Of a stretch of DNA of 64,000 nucleotides, positions 1-9,286 are shown one piece after another. Source of the DNA: CAVVFX01 sp963747535 (GTDB taxonomy: Bacteria > Acidobacteriota > Terriglobia > Bryobacterales > Bryobacteraceae); the NCBI GenBank assembly GCA_963747535.1, contig CAVVFX010000003.1, forward strand, positions 248,001 through 312,000, in the 5' to 3' direction. Position numbers and translations under genes: made by a program. How positions within the stretch are numbered: position 1 is the first letter of the stretch; every line of letters begins with the position of its first letter. The notes below the pieces were generated by a model, which saw only the letters and a list, made by a program, of their open reading frames with translations, did not search any database and was not told where the DNA came from.

Positions 1-684
1 ATTCAACCCGCGAACCCGCAAATCGTCTACGTTCCGGTGTATAACCCCACGGTGATTTATGGAACTCCTTATGTTGTCCCGGGGTATAGCGCTGGCGACG
101 TGGCTGCCGCGGCCGTGATTGGGTTCGGCGCCGGCATCGCCATAGGAGCAATGGTTGGCGGTGGGTGCTGCGGCTGGGGCTATAGCAGTTGGGGCTGTAA
201 CTGGCACACCACCGCTGTGGTGTATCGCGGCGGAGCGTACTACGGGAACACCGCCTGGCGTGGCGGCTACTACAACGGCGGCTACCACAGCAGTTATGGC
301 TACAACAATTCCTATAACAACGCCTACAACCGGAACGCTGCGCAGAACAGTTACAACAATTACAGAAATAGCGGGAACACTTACAACCGGAATGTAAGTG
401 GAAACAACGTCAACGTCAATAACTTCAACAAACAGAGTGCGCAGAACTTCAGCGGCGATCGTTCCTCGGCCTCCAATTCCTGGGCCCAGCGCGATACCGG
501 AGCAGCAGGTAAATCGAGCGCATTTAGCGGCATGAGCGGACATTCCGGCGGGTTTGGCAGCTCCGGGGGCGGAGGCTGGGCCTCCCGGGCAGACAGCAGT
601 CGTGGCTGGGGGAGCATGCGCTCCAGTGGCTTCAGCGGATTCGGCGGCGGTGGCGGCGGATTCCGTGGAGGAGGGCGGCGCTAA
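1..684 (+). CDS. DUF3300-type envelope protein, C-terminal part (5' end outside window)
   Basis: The frame is open from base 1, so the N-terminus lies upstream of the window. The visible start matches the PANPQIVYVPVYNPTVIYG signature found at the end of the DUF3300 core. A glycine/alanine hydrophobic stretch follows (about residues 30-60), then a low-complexity tail rich in Tyr, Asn, Gly and Ser that ends in Gly/Arg runs. DUF3300 proteins are secreted or envelope proteins of unknown function, often encoded directly before a DUF2950 protein, as here. The stop codon overlaps an ATG (TAATG at 682-686) in frame with the next gene, though a better start for that gene lies downstream. The family call rests on a short conserved segment. 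Confidence 0.75.
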   Translation: MQPANPQIVYVPVYNPTVIYGTPYVVPGYSAGDVAAAAVIGFGAGIAIGAMVGGGCCGWGYSSWGCNWHTTAVVYRGGAYYGNTAWRGGYYNGGYHSSYGYNNSYNNAYNRNAAQNSYNNYRNSGNTYNRNVSGNNVNVNNFNKQSAQNFSGDRSSASNSWAQRDTGAAGKSSAFSGMSGHSGGFGSSGGGGWASRADSSRGWGSMRSSGFSGFGGGGGGFRGGGRR

Positions 685-740
685 TGTCTACCCGTGCCGG
701 CACGCGAATAACTCTGAAATGCAAGTTGAGAGGAATATAT

Positions 741-1697
741 ATGTCGTCCTTGATGCGAAACCACAAGATTCTGGCTGCGTCCCTGATGCTGCTCGCGCCC
801 ATCGTCCTGCAGACCTCGTGCAGCAAGGCCGAGAAGCCCGCGGCCGAGAAAGTTGACCTGAAAACTTTTGCTTCCCCGGTGGACGCGGGGGCTGCGGTCC
901 TGCAAGCGGCAGCGTCCGGCGATCAGGCTGCCTTGCTGGCGATCTTCGGTGCAGACGCCAAGGATGTTCTGCTCTCTGGAGATGAGGTCAAGGACAAGGC
1001 GGTTCTCAGTGACTTCGCCGCCGCGTATAGCCAAATGCATCGCTGGGCCGAGATCAAAGCCGGCGGCCAGTTACTCGTTATCGGGGCGGATAATTATCCC
1101 TTTCCAATTCCACTGGTCCGGAATGCCTCAGGCCAGTGGTATTTCAACCTCGCGGAAGGCAAGGACGAAATTCTTGCCCGGCGGATCGGCAAGGACGAGT
1201 TGGCCGCCATCGGCCTGTCCGTCGCGGCTGCCGAGGCGCAACAGCAGTATTACAACCAGCCGCGTGATGGCGGCAAGGTGAAGCAATACGCCCAACAGTT
1301 CGCGAGCGACGAAGGCAAGCAAAATGGGTTGTATTGGGCTGTGCCGGAGGGTCAGCCGCCCAGCCCCCTGGGCCTGATCGGCGACTTCGCTAAGTCGGTG
1401 GGTTACACGAGTTCCGGCTCTAAACCACAGCCGTTCAATGGTTACTACTACCGGATACTCACTAAGCAAGGAGACAAAGCCGAAGGCGGCGCGAAGGACT
1501 ATCTGGTAAACGGACAGATGACCGGAGGGTTTGCCATTCTGGCCTATCCGCAGGAATACAGGAATTCGGGAATCATGACGTTTATCGTAGGTCCGGATTG
1601 TAAAGTCTATCAAAAGGACTTGGGCGAAAAGACCGCCGATGCCGCAGCCGCGCTGGCGGAATACAACCCGGGCGACGGTTGGACTCCGGCGATCTAA
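741..1697 (+). CDS. DUF2950 family lipoprotein
   Basis: A 318-residue protein with an N-terminal hydrophobic stretch ending in a lipobox-like LQTSC (Cys27), so probably exported and lipidated. The rest matches the DUF2950 layout: an N-terminal alpha/beta part, a YYNQPRDGGKVKQYAQQF segment, a FNGYYYRILTKQG motif and a GFAILAYPQEYRNSGIMTF block near the C-terminus. Function is unknown. The start at 741 is chosen because GAGAGGA lies just upstream and because it gives a clean signal sequence; an in-frame ATG at 684 would add 19 non-hydrophobic residues. It is very probably co-transcribed with the DUF3300 gene. Confidence 0.85.
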   Translation: MSSLMRNHKILAASLMLLAPIVLQTSCSKAEKPAAEKVDLKTFASPVDAGAAVLQAAASGDQAALLAIFGADAKDVLLSGDEVKDKAVLSDFAAAYSQMHRWAEIKAGGQLLVIGADNYPFPIPLVRNASGQWYFNLAEGKDEILARRIGKDELAAIGLSVAAAEAQQQYYNQPRDGGKVKQYAQQFASDEGKQNGLYWAVPEGQPPSPLGLIGDFAKSVGYTSSGSKPQPFNGYYYRILTKQGDKAEGGAKDYLVNGQMTGGFAILAYPQEYRNSGIMTFIVGPDCKVYQKDLGEKTADAAAALAEYNPGDGWTPAI

Positions 1698-1724
1698 AGA
1701 GATGGAGAAGTGAGTTACTGAGAC

Positions 1725-1744
1725 GCGACCGCAAGGGAGCGGTT
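1725..1744. repeat. Dispersed repeat, type C half-element
   Basis: The sequence gcgaccgcaagggagcggtt belongs to a recurring intergenic motif of the form gagccNcgaccgtgagggagcggtt (also at 6128, 18526, 20592 and 23038). It lies between the DUF2950 stop and the sulfatase. Function unknown. Confidence 0.6.
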
Positions 1745-1815
1745 TTGGCACAGGGTAACTGAATCGAAAGTATTTCAAATCAGCGAAAGAAGAGAGAACA
1801 GAAGGAAAGAAAGTT

Positions 1816-3330
<1,515 letters not shown>

Positions 3331-3695
3331 CTGACTTGAGGTACTTGCAAAGTCCGATGTTTGAGTTGGTGGAGCAGGCGGTTTCGCCTGCTCCGGCCGC
3401 TGGCGGCCGAATTTTGCAAGTACCTCTATTGGTGTGTCGCGAGGGAGGCCGAAAGACCTCCGTCGCGCTCACGGGTCGCCGCGGGTGCCGGAGGACGGCC
3501 GCTTTCAATCGGGCCGATCGGGACAGGTGATTGCATCCCCGCCGGCCCGAAGTTCTTCCCTGCCTGGCATGCGATGGAGCGCCGCTTATGCGGTCGGACA
3601 CGCGGCGCTTTATGCCAGGGTTTCCCCCGGCGGGCTGACCGAGTCCGCCGGGGACCTTTCGAAACGCGGATTTCAGCATTCGGAGGTGAATTGCC
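3331..3695. other. Intergenic gap with palindromic element
   Basis: 365 bases between the sulfatase and the methyltransferase. The first part holds the palindromic element at 3338-3426. A further short hairpin (ggagg...cctcc, near 3445-3462) and GC-rich sequence follow. No convincing gene: the frames that are open here lack a ribosome site and recognisable protein sequence. Confidence 0.6.
3338..3426. repeat. Palindromic composite repeat with 14-bp inverted ends
   Basis: Perfect 14-bp inverted ends, gaggtacttgcaaa (3338-3351) and tttgcaagtacctc (3413-3426), enclose two back-to-back hairpins. The first has a 10-bp stem, ggagcaggcg/cgcctgctcc (3371-3394). The second has a 6-bp stem, ggccgc/gcggcc (3395-3408). 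Similar gtac/ttgcaaa ends and ggagNaggc stems recur elsewhere in the window. It begins 8 bases after the sulfatase stop. Confidence 0.8.
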
Positions 3696-4964
3696 ATGAG
3701 TCAACTAGCGGAACACGTTGCGCCACAAACCGGTGTGGCAGAAGAAGTCCAAAGCTTCTACAATCGTTATCCCTATCCCCGGCCGGTCGATAGCCTCGAC
3801 AATTATCAGCGCCTGTGGCAGGATCGCCAGAGACGCCGCGCGGACTATCATCTGTTTTGGCCGGCCCGGCCTTTCAGGGAAGATTACTCCATCCTCATCG
3901 CCGGCTGCGGGACATCCCAGGCGGCCAAGCATGCGTTACGCTGGCCTGCCGCCCAGGTGACCGCGATCGATGTCAGCGCCACCAGCATAAGCAATACCGA
4001 GGACCTCAAACGAAAATACGACTTGAAGAATCTTGCGGTCCACCTGCTTCCCATCGAACAGGTAAACGATCTGGGCATGAGCTTCGATCAGATCGTCTGT
4101 ACCGGGGTTCTTCATCATCTTGCCGACCCCGATGTAGGGCTCAGCGCGCTGCACGGTGTACTCAGGCCGGATGGCGCGATGCAGCTCATGGTCTATGCGC
4201 CCTACGGACGAACCGGCATCTACATGTTGCAGGATTTCTGTCGGCGCATCGGTATCCATGCCACGGACGAAGGCATTCGAGAGCTGATCTGCGCGCTCGG
4301 CGCTCTGCCGCCCGGACATCCGCTGGAAACCTTGCTGCGCGAGGCCCCGGACTTCCGGCACCACGCGGCGCTGGCCGACGCTCTGCTCCATCCGCAGGAC
4401 CGCGCGTATTCTGTGCCGCAACTGTTCGAGTTCCTTTCGAAGGCCGGCCTCAACTTCGGCCGGTGGGTGAAGCAGGCGCCCTATAGTCCTCGCTGCGGCG
4501 TGATGGCGAGTCTCCCGCAAGCCTCCCGGATCGCACAGCTTTCCCGCGCGGAACAGTATGCCGCCGTCGAATTGTTTCGCGGAACTATGGTTCGCCACAG
4601 CCTGGTGGTTCACCGCAACGATGGCCCGGCCGCTCCGCAATCGGTCAGCTTCTCGGGCGATGCGTGGCTGAACTATGTGCCCATTCGCCTGCCCGAAACA
4701 ATCGCGGTTCAGGAGCGTCTGCCTCACGGAGCCGCGGCCGTGCTGATCAACCAGACTCACACTTACCGGGACCTTTACCTGCCAATCGATTCCGCGGAGA
4801 AGCGTTGGTTCGATGCCATTGACGGCAGCCGCACGATTGGCGAAATCGCGAAAAGGTCCGAGATGGCTCGTGTGTTCTTTGAACGGCTCTGGTGGTTTGA
4901 CCAGGTCGTATTCGACGTGTCCGGGACCAGGTGGAGGCCGACCGTGCCTCCGCGCCGCGAATAA
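3696..4964 (+). CDS. Class I SAM-dependent methyltransferase with C-terminal extension
   Basis: A 422-residue cytoplasmic protein. The N-terminal FYNRYPYPRP motif is typical of a methyltransferase subgroup. The SAM-binding motif I is ILIAGCGTSQAA (about residues 67-78), followed by the acidic VTAIDVS strand and a VCTGVLHHLADP motif IV-like segment. The last third (about 330-415) is not catalytic; its LPIDSAEKRWFDAIDGSRTI segment resembles small PqqD-like winged folds, which suggests a peptide- or substrate-binding add-on (inference). Substrate unknown. The start follows GGAGGTGAATTGCC, a good ribosome site. The next gene, an OmpA-type protein, starts 48 bases after the stop and is functionally unrelated by sequence. 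Confidence 0.85.
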   Translation: MSQLAEHVAPQTGVAEEVQSFYNRYPYPRPVDSLDNYQRLWQDRQRRRADYHLFWPARPFREDYSILIAGCGTSQAAKHALRWPAAQVTAIDVSATSISNTEDLKRKYDLKNLAVHLLPIEQVNDLGMSFDQIVCTGVLHHLADPDVGLSALHGVLRPDGAMQLMVYAPYGRTGIYMLQDFCRRIGIHATDEGIRELICALGALPPGHPLETLLREAPDFRHHAALADALLHPQDRAYSVPQLFEFLSKAGLNFGRWVKQAPYSPRCGVMASLPQASRIAQLSRAEQYAAVELFRGTMVRHSLVVHRNDGPAAPQSVSFSGDAWLNYVPIRLPETIAVQERLPHGAAAVLINQTHTYRDLYLPIDSAEKRWFDAIDGSRTIGEIAKRSEMARVFFERLWWFDQVVFDVSGTRWRPTVPPRRE

Positions 4965-5012
4965 GCAGGCACGTTTTTCTCCAACCATAAAACCAACTAA
5001 AAGGACGAGATT

Positions 5013-6059
5013 ATGAATCACAACATTTGGAAACTGACAAAAAGAGTATTGCTTAACTCCACTTGCGCGTTACTGGCTATGGGTCTCGCGCATGCCGCTA
5101 CCATTCCGCAACAGATTCCGGCCGGCAAGAAAGCTAAGGTCGAGGGGTCCATCGTGTCGCGCAACGGAGACCTCCTCACGGTAAAAGAAAAGAAATCCGG
5201 CTCGTTCGTTGTCGTCAACCTGACGGACAACACCAAGGTCGTGGGCAAGAAGGGTGCCGCCCAGTTTTTCCGTCATTCAGACATGAATGTCACGGCCATG
5301 GTGCCCGGCCTGAGCGTCAATGCCGAAGGCGTGGGTAATGCCAAGGGACAACTCGACGCCGCCAAAATAACGTTTACGCCTGACGAGTTCGCCATTGAGG
5401 TATCGCAGGAACAACAGATCATCGCCAACCGGGCTGCCGTGAATAGGGCCCAGTCAACTGCCAATGCGGGTGTGGCCGGCGCCCAGGCTGCACAGTCGTC
5501 AGCCAACGCCGCACAAGCCTCCGCCCTGGTCGCGCAGTCGGGGGCTAATACCGCACAGTCGTCAGCCAACGCCGCACAAGCCTCTGCCAGCACAGCGGGT
5601 CAGAATGCCAAGCTTGCGGGAGTTATGGCGGCAATCAACGCAGATGCCCTGGGACAATTGAATCAGCGCGTATCTGACCTCGGCGATTATAAGACCATAG
5701 CCCTCGCGGGAGTCTATTTCGATTCAGGCAAGGCTGACCTGGATGAGGCGGCCAAGAAAGACCTGAACAAGCTTGCCGATCTCACCACTTCACTCGATGG
5801 TTACATGATTGAGATTGCGGGCTATGCCTCGAGCACCGGCTCAAAAGAATTCAACCAAAAGTTGAGCGAAGAGCGGGCAGCGGCTGTAGCCCAATATCTG
5901 AAGGTGCACAAGAACATTCCGCTCCGGCGCATCGTCGCCCCTGCCGGCTACGGTTCGACGCACGCTGAGGCCACCAACACGGACCCGGACGGGCGTGCGC
6001 TGAATCGCCGCGTCGATATTACCGTGCTGGTCAACAAGGGCTTGAACGAAGGACAGTAG
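5013..6059 (+). CDS. OmpA-domain envelope protein with Ala-rich repeat spacer, paralogue 1
   Basis: 348 residues with a signal peptide ending near LAHA (about residue 28). An N-terminal beta domain (about 38-125) resembles DUF5666-type OB folds (VEGSIVSRNGDLLTVKEKKSG). An alanine/serine/glutamine helical spacer follows (about 130-210) with a duplicated QSSANAAQAS unit. A C-terminal OmpA/Pal peptidoglycan-binding domain (about 225-340) has VYFDSGKADLD, an IAGYAS motif and RALNRRVDITV. The likely role is anchoring the envelope to peptidoglycan. AAGGAC precedes the start. The same domain order occurs at 11035, so the two are paralogues. Confidence 0.85.
   Translation: MNHNIWKLTKRVLLNSTCALLAMGLAHAATIPQQIPAGKKAKVEGSIVSRNGDLLTVKEKKSGSFVVVNLTDNTKVVGKKGAAQFFRHSDMNVTAMVPGLSVNAEGVGNAKGQLDAAKITFTPDEFAIEVSQEQQIIANRAAVNRAQSTANAGVAGAQAAQSSANAAQASALVAQSGANTAQSSANAAQASASTAGQNAKLAGVMAAINADALGQLNQRVSDLGDYKTIALAGVYFDSGKADLDEAAKKDLNKLADLTTSLDGYMIEIAGYASSTGSKEFNQKLSEERAAAVAQYLKVHKNIPLRRIVAPAGYGSTHAEATNTDPDGRALNRRVDITVLVNKGLNEGQ
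5490..5584 (+). repeat. Exact 32-bp direct duplication inside an OmpA-type gene
   Basis: The 32-base block at 5490-5521 recurs exactly at 5553-5584. The 63-base period is 21 codons, so the copies stay in frame and lengthen the Ala/Ser/Gln helical spacer. This suggests a recent in-frame duplication. Confidence 0.85.
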
Positions 6060-6127
6060 ATGATGGCCATTGTGGGCGGCCGGCGTCGTCGGTCGCCTGC
6101 CGGTCGCGGCTCGAACGGGCTGGTTCT

Positions 6128-6152
6128 GAGCCGTGACCGTGAGGGAGCGGTT
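6128..6152. repeat. Dispersed repeat, type C half-element
   Basis: gagccgtgaccgtgagggag followed by cggtt: a near-identical copy of the motif at 23038-23062, and homologous to the right half of the long element at 18460-18574. Confidence 0.7.
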
Positions 6153-6223
6153 GGCGCGCAAACTCTGGCGACGCTGTGTTTAGTTGGGCTGGAGCGAGCC
6201 CCAGGCGTGCTACGTCCACAACC

Positions 6224-6730
6224 ATGAACCTCATAAAACTCGTTACCCAGCCCGCCCTAAGTCTCCCGGTTGTCGCCTGGTCCGCCGACTGGGTATGGGG
6301 CTTGCCATTGATCGTCTTCACCGTGATCTTCCATTCCGTAGGCCTTCATCTCATCAATGAGCGAGTGGAGCGCGTTCAAAGCTCATTTGCACCGGGAGGC
6401 AGCCACCGTGTCGCGTTGATTGCGATCATCAGTGGCACGGTGAGCGCAGCCAGTCTCCTGCACGGGATTGAGGCTATGATCTGGGCGTGCGCTTGCCGGC
6501 TTCTCGGTGCGCTGCCGGATTACAGCTCCGCCGTTCTCTACTCGCTAGGCGCGATGACCACTTATGGGGGTGCGAATCTATTCTTGGAAAAGCGCTGGCA
6601 GCTTTTAGGAGCGTTAGCCGCGTTGAACGGGTTGCTCCTCTTTGGCCTGACTACCGCCTTTCTGATCCAGATCCTCCAGAAGGCCAAGGAGGCCTTACTA
6701 CCGGATCGCCCACAGGCGCCAGTACGATGA
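6224..6730 (+). CDS. Ion-channel-like membrane protein, paralogue 1
   Basis: A 168-residue protein with about four hydrophobic segments. The last third (YSLGAMTTYGG, then KRWQLLGALAALNGLLLFGLTTAFL) has the pore-loop plus inner-helix layout of two-transmembrane potassium channels (Ion_trans_2). The usual TVGYGD filter is replaced by TTYGGA. Ion selectivity is therefore uncertain. A second copy lies at 29506. The start at ATG 6224 is chosen because it matches the N-terminus of that paralogue; a GTG at 6176 is also open. No strong ribosome site is visible. It is convergent with the sulfatase at 6809, with tandem hairpins between. Confidence 0.65.
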   Translation: MNLIKLVTQPALSLPVVAWSADWVWGLPLIVFTVIFHSVGLHLINERVERVQSSFAPGGSHRVALIAIISGTVSAASLLHGIEAMIWACACRLLGALPDYSSAVLYSLGAMTTYGGANLFLEKRWQLLGALAALNGLLLFGLTTAFLIQILQKAKEALLPDRPQAPVR

Positions 6731-6753
6731 GGTAACCCCTCAGTCGTCGTGGC

Positions 6754-6793
6754 GCAGACACTCGTGTCTGCAGGGAGGTCTTACCGACCTCCC
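6754..6793. repeat. Tandem hairpins between convergent genes (type D)
   Basis: The first hairpin, gcagacactcgtgtctgc (6754-6771), is followed by gggaggtc-ttacc-gacctccc (6773-6793, 8-bp stem). It lies between the converging channel-like gene and sulfatase, so it may act as a two-way terminator. Neither stem is followed by a long T run. The first hairpin recurs at 10685. Confidence 0.65.
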
Positions 6794-6808
6794 TTCGACA
6801 GGCCTTAA

Positions 6809-8371
6809 CTACTTCTTGGCGGGAACGGGCTCTTCCTTGGCAGCAACCGCCTTGGCCGCCACCCCCGCGTTCAGCCTCGCCATCACCTCGTCGAGGTTGT
6901 AGGAGGTCGGCTTCTGGCGCGGCGGATATTTGACATACTCCGCAATCTGCGACTGCACTAACCCCATCATTCCGTAGATCAGGAAGACGTGGTCAAACAC
7001 AAACTCATAGTAGCTGTTGGAGTTGTGCTGGGCCCGCTCGAACGGGTCGCGGCGCAGGTTAAACATCAGGGGTAGCCTCAGCTTTACTAAGGGCTCTGAC
7101 CAGACCGTCATTCGCTCCGCACGCTGCTCTTCCAACACCAGCTTCCAGTCGCCGTGCCGGATTGCCATGACTCCTCCGTCATCGCTCGCGTAGAAGAAGG
7201 ACTCTCTGGGGCTCTTATCCACCAGGCCTGTCAGGTACGGCAGCATGTTGAGACCGTCGATATGCACGTTAAAGGTCTTGTCCCCGACTTTGTAGCCGTT
7301 GAGAAGCTTCGTGCTTACGTCCGGATCGCCGGCTATGGCCAGCAACGTCGGCAGCATGTCCTGCAGGCCGACGATTTCGTTCGAGACCCAGCCCGCCTTG
7401 ATCTTACCGGGCCAGCGAATGAACGCCGGAACCCGCCACGCGCCCTCCCAATTGGTGTCCTTCTGACTGCGATAGGGAGTATTGGCGCCATCCGGCCAGA
7501 AGTCGTTCTCGGGCCCGTTATCGGTGGTGTACATGACGAACGTGTTGTCCGCGATACCCAGCTCATCGAGTTTGTTGAGCACCTCTCCGATCTGTTCGTC
7601 GTGAACGACCATGCGATCGCTGTAGGGGTCCTGCCCGCTCTTTCCCAGGTGCTTCGCAGCGAGGTGCGTTCTGACATGCATCGCCGTCGGGTTGTACCAC
7701 AGGAAGAAGGGCTTGTTCGCCTTAGCCTGCCTCTCGATATAGTCAATCGCGCCTGCCGTGATCTCCTCATCGATGGTTTCCATGCGCTTCTTGGTGAGTG
7801 CGCCGGTATCTTCAATGGTCTGCTTTCCGATCGCACCAAAACGCGGATCAGGTGGCAATGTGCTCTCGGTCGCAGTGGCCTTGCACTTCATCACACCGCG
7901 CGGTCCGAACATTGCCTTGAACTTCGGATCTTTTGGATAGTCGGGCAGTTCCGGTTCTTCTTCGCAGTTCAGGTGATAAAGGTTCCCGAAGAACTCGTCG
8001 AATCCGTGCACGGTCGGCAGGAATTCGTTCCTGTCGCCCAAGTGGTTCTTGCCGAACTGTCCGGTTGCGTAGCCCAGCGGCTTCAACAGTTCCGCAATGG
8101 TCGGATCTTCCGGCGAAAGGCCGACATTCGTGCCAGGTATTCCCACCTTCGACAAGCCCGTACGGATCGGGTTCTGGCCGGTAATGAAAGTGGAGCGTCC
8201 CGCCGTGCAGCTCTGCTGGCCGTAGAAATCTGTGAATGCGACGCCTTCCTTCGCGATGCGGTCGATATTCGGGGTCTTGTAGCCCATCTGGCCGTGGCTG
8301 TTGTAACTGATGTTCCAATAGCCGATGTCATCGCCAAAGATGATCAATATGTTTGGCTTTTTTGTTGCCAT
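6809..8371 (-). CDS. Arylsulfatase-type sulfatase, copy 2
   Basis: A 520-residue sulfatase closely similar to the one at 1816. Metal-binding residues are Asp14-Asp15 (FGDDIG). The formylglycine motif is C55-T-A-G-R59, and the second metal site is TDNGPEN. Relative to copy 1 it carries an insertion near residue 180 (KCKATATESTLPPDPRFGAI region) and a longer Ala/Lys-rich tail. The start at 8371 is chosen because AGAGGAGAAACAT lies just upstream; the 20 residues before it look non-coding. No signal peptide is seen. It probably depends on the maturase at 13506. Substrate unknown; a difference in substrate between the copies is only a guess. Confidence 0.92.
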   Translation of the reverse strand: MATKKPNILIIFGDDIGYWNISYNSHGQMGYKTPNIDRIAKEGVAFTDFYGQQSCTAGRSTFITGQNPIRTGLSKVGIPGTNVGLSPEDPTIAELLKPLGYATGQFGKNHLGDRNEFLPTVHGFDEFFGNLYHLNCEEEPELPDYPKDPKFKAMFGPRGVMKCKATATESTLPPDPRFGAIGKQTIEDTGALTKKRMETIDEEITAGAIDYIERQAKANKPFFLWYNPTAMHVRTHLAAKHLGKSGQDPYSDRMVVHDEQIGEVLNKLDELGIADNTFVMYTTDNGPENDFWPDGANTPYRSQKDTNWEGAWRVPAFIRWPGKIKAGWVSNEIVGLQDMLPTLLAIAGDPDVSTKLLNGYKVGDKTFNVHIDGLNMLPYLTGLVDKSPRESFFYASDDGGVMAIRHGDWKLVLEEQRAERMTVWSEPLVKLRLPLMFNLRRDPFERAQHNSNSYYEFVFDHVFLIYGMMGLVQSQIAEYVKYPPRQKPTSYNLDEVMARLNAGVAAKAVAAKEEPVPAKK

Positions 8372-8862
8372 TATGTTTCTCCTCTGTTCTTTCTGTTTTG
8401 AATCTGGTCCATGGTTTACCGTGCGTTTCATTCAAGCAGTTTCGTCCGGCCAGAGTTATGGGCTCGCTTAAGCTTGTTTCACTGACCGTCTTCGATCTGC
8501 CCTCATCCCCGCTAGTGCGGGCGCGGGCCACCGCTATTACGGCGCCCGATAGACGCAGCTATGCCCTTTCTTACGCGCGGGTTTGGTGCCTGATCTCGGG
8601 GGGAAGTGCGGCAGGGCGCACTTGAGTTCGAGGTGCAGAAACCTTTTGCGTAGCTTTGGGCATTCGTAGCAAGGACGCCCGTGACAAGGATCGTTGCCGT
8701 GACGATTTCCGATACGCACGGAACCTCATCGCGCCGGGTACATACCTTGAATTTTGCTGTTCGCCGCCGTTAATGGCGCTACCCCTCACTCCGACTCATT
8801 ATTTTTTTGACCCACGGGGTGTATTGTTAGAAAAATCACACCATGATGACGAAAGCAGCCTC

Positions 8863-8884
8863 GTGGAGTAGGCCTTCGGCCCTG
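8863..8884. repeat. Dispersed repeat, type B hairpin
   Basis: gtggagtaggccttcggccc is a stem-loop of the gtggagtaggcctttggcctgctcc family, also seen at 15044, 19875 and 61483. This copy has lost part of its right arm. Confidence 0.55.
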
Positions 8885-9102
8885 GATCGGCCGCATATTC
8901 GCCGAGGTACTTCCCTTTGTAAGAGATAGGGAATGAAACCTGAGCCTTGGCGCAGACATTCGTGTGCATCCGTGTCCATCCGTGGCCCCCTTGTATGAGT
9001 GGCGCAAGGTGGGCGAAATTCAGAAAAAATTTGCCCCGTTATTTCGTGGACACTAGTGTTCTGAATTACAAATTCGTTAAATAAGTCAACCGCCCAACCG
9101 TG

Positions 9103-9147
9103 GGGCAGACCATCGTCTTTTGTGGTCTGCCCGGCTGCGCGGCAGCC
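9103..9147. repeat. Dispersed repeat, type A tandem hairpins
   Basis: Stem gggcagacca/tggtctgccc (9103-9112 with 9123-9132) is followed at once by ggctgc-gcg-gcagcc (9133-9147). The same two-hairpin layout occurs at 12968-13011 and 15147-15191, and inverted at 49574-49625. Confidence 0.75.
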
Positions 9148-9183
9148 GTAGACTTATGTCGCGAATTTCTAACTCAGGACACT

Positions 9184-9286
9184 GGTACCAAATTGCAAAA
9201 GTTAGCGTAACCCTCACGGTCATGGCTCGGAAGTCGTTGCTGAGCCGCGCGCGTAAGCAAGGGTTTCCGCACGGCAAGCGCAAGCC
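9184..9286 (-). repeat. Long type C repeat element, minus orientation
   Basis: Read on the minus strand, about 100 bases align with the element at 18460-18574. Shared blocks include the cttgcttacgcgcgcggctc region, cttccgagccatgaccgtga and an end resembling ttttgcaatttggtacc. The right end here is ggtaccaaattgcaaaa (9184-9200) on the plus strand. The other end abuts the stop codon of the DUF2254 gene. Confidence 0.75.

Larger units (their letters stand above)
8372..9286. other. Long non-coding gap with repeat fragments
   Basis: About 900 bases between the divergent start of sulfatase 2 and the end of the DUF2254 gene. Short frames are open on both strands, but none has a ribosome site or recognisable protein features. 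The gap carries a type B hairpin (8863-8884), a type D-like piece near 8950, a type A tandem hairpin (9103-9147) and the long type C element (9184-9286). The first 400 bases must hold the sulfatase promoter, which I could not pinpoint. Confidence 0.6.

Noticed and set aside
3338..3426. Element considered as a Rho-independent terminator
   Set aside because: No T run after either hairpin, and the 14-bp outer inverted ends are not explained by termination.
5490..5584. Direct repeat considered as a CRISPR-like array
   Set aside because: Only two copies, in frame within a coding region, with coding spacer.
7154..8401. 415-codon plus-strand open frame
   Set aside because: Antisense to sulfatase 2, which has clear catalytic motifs.
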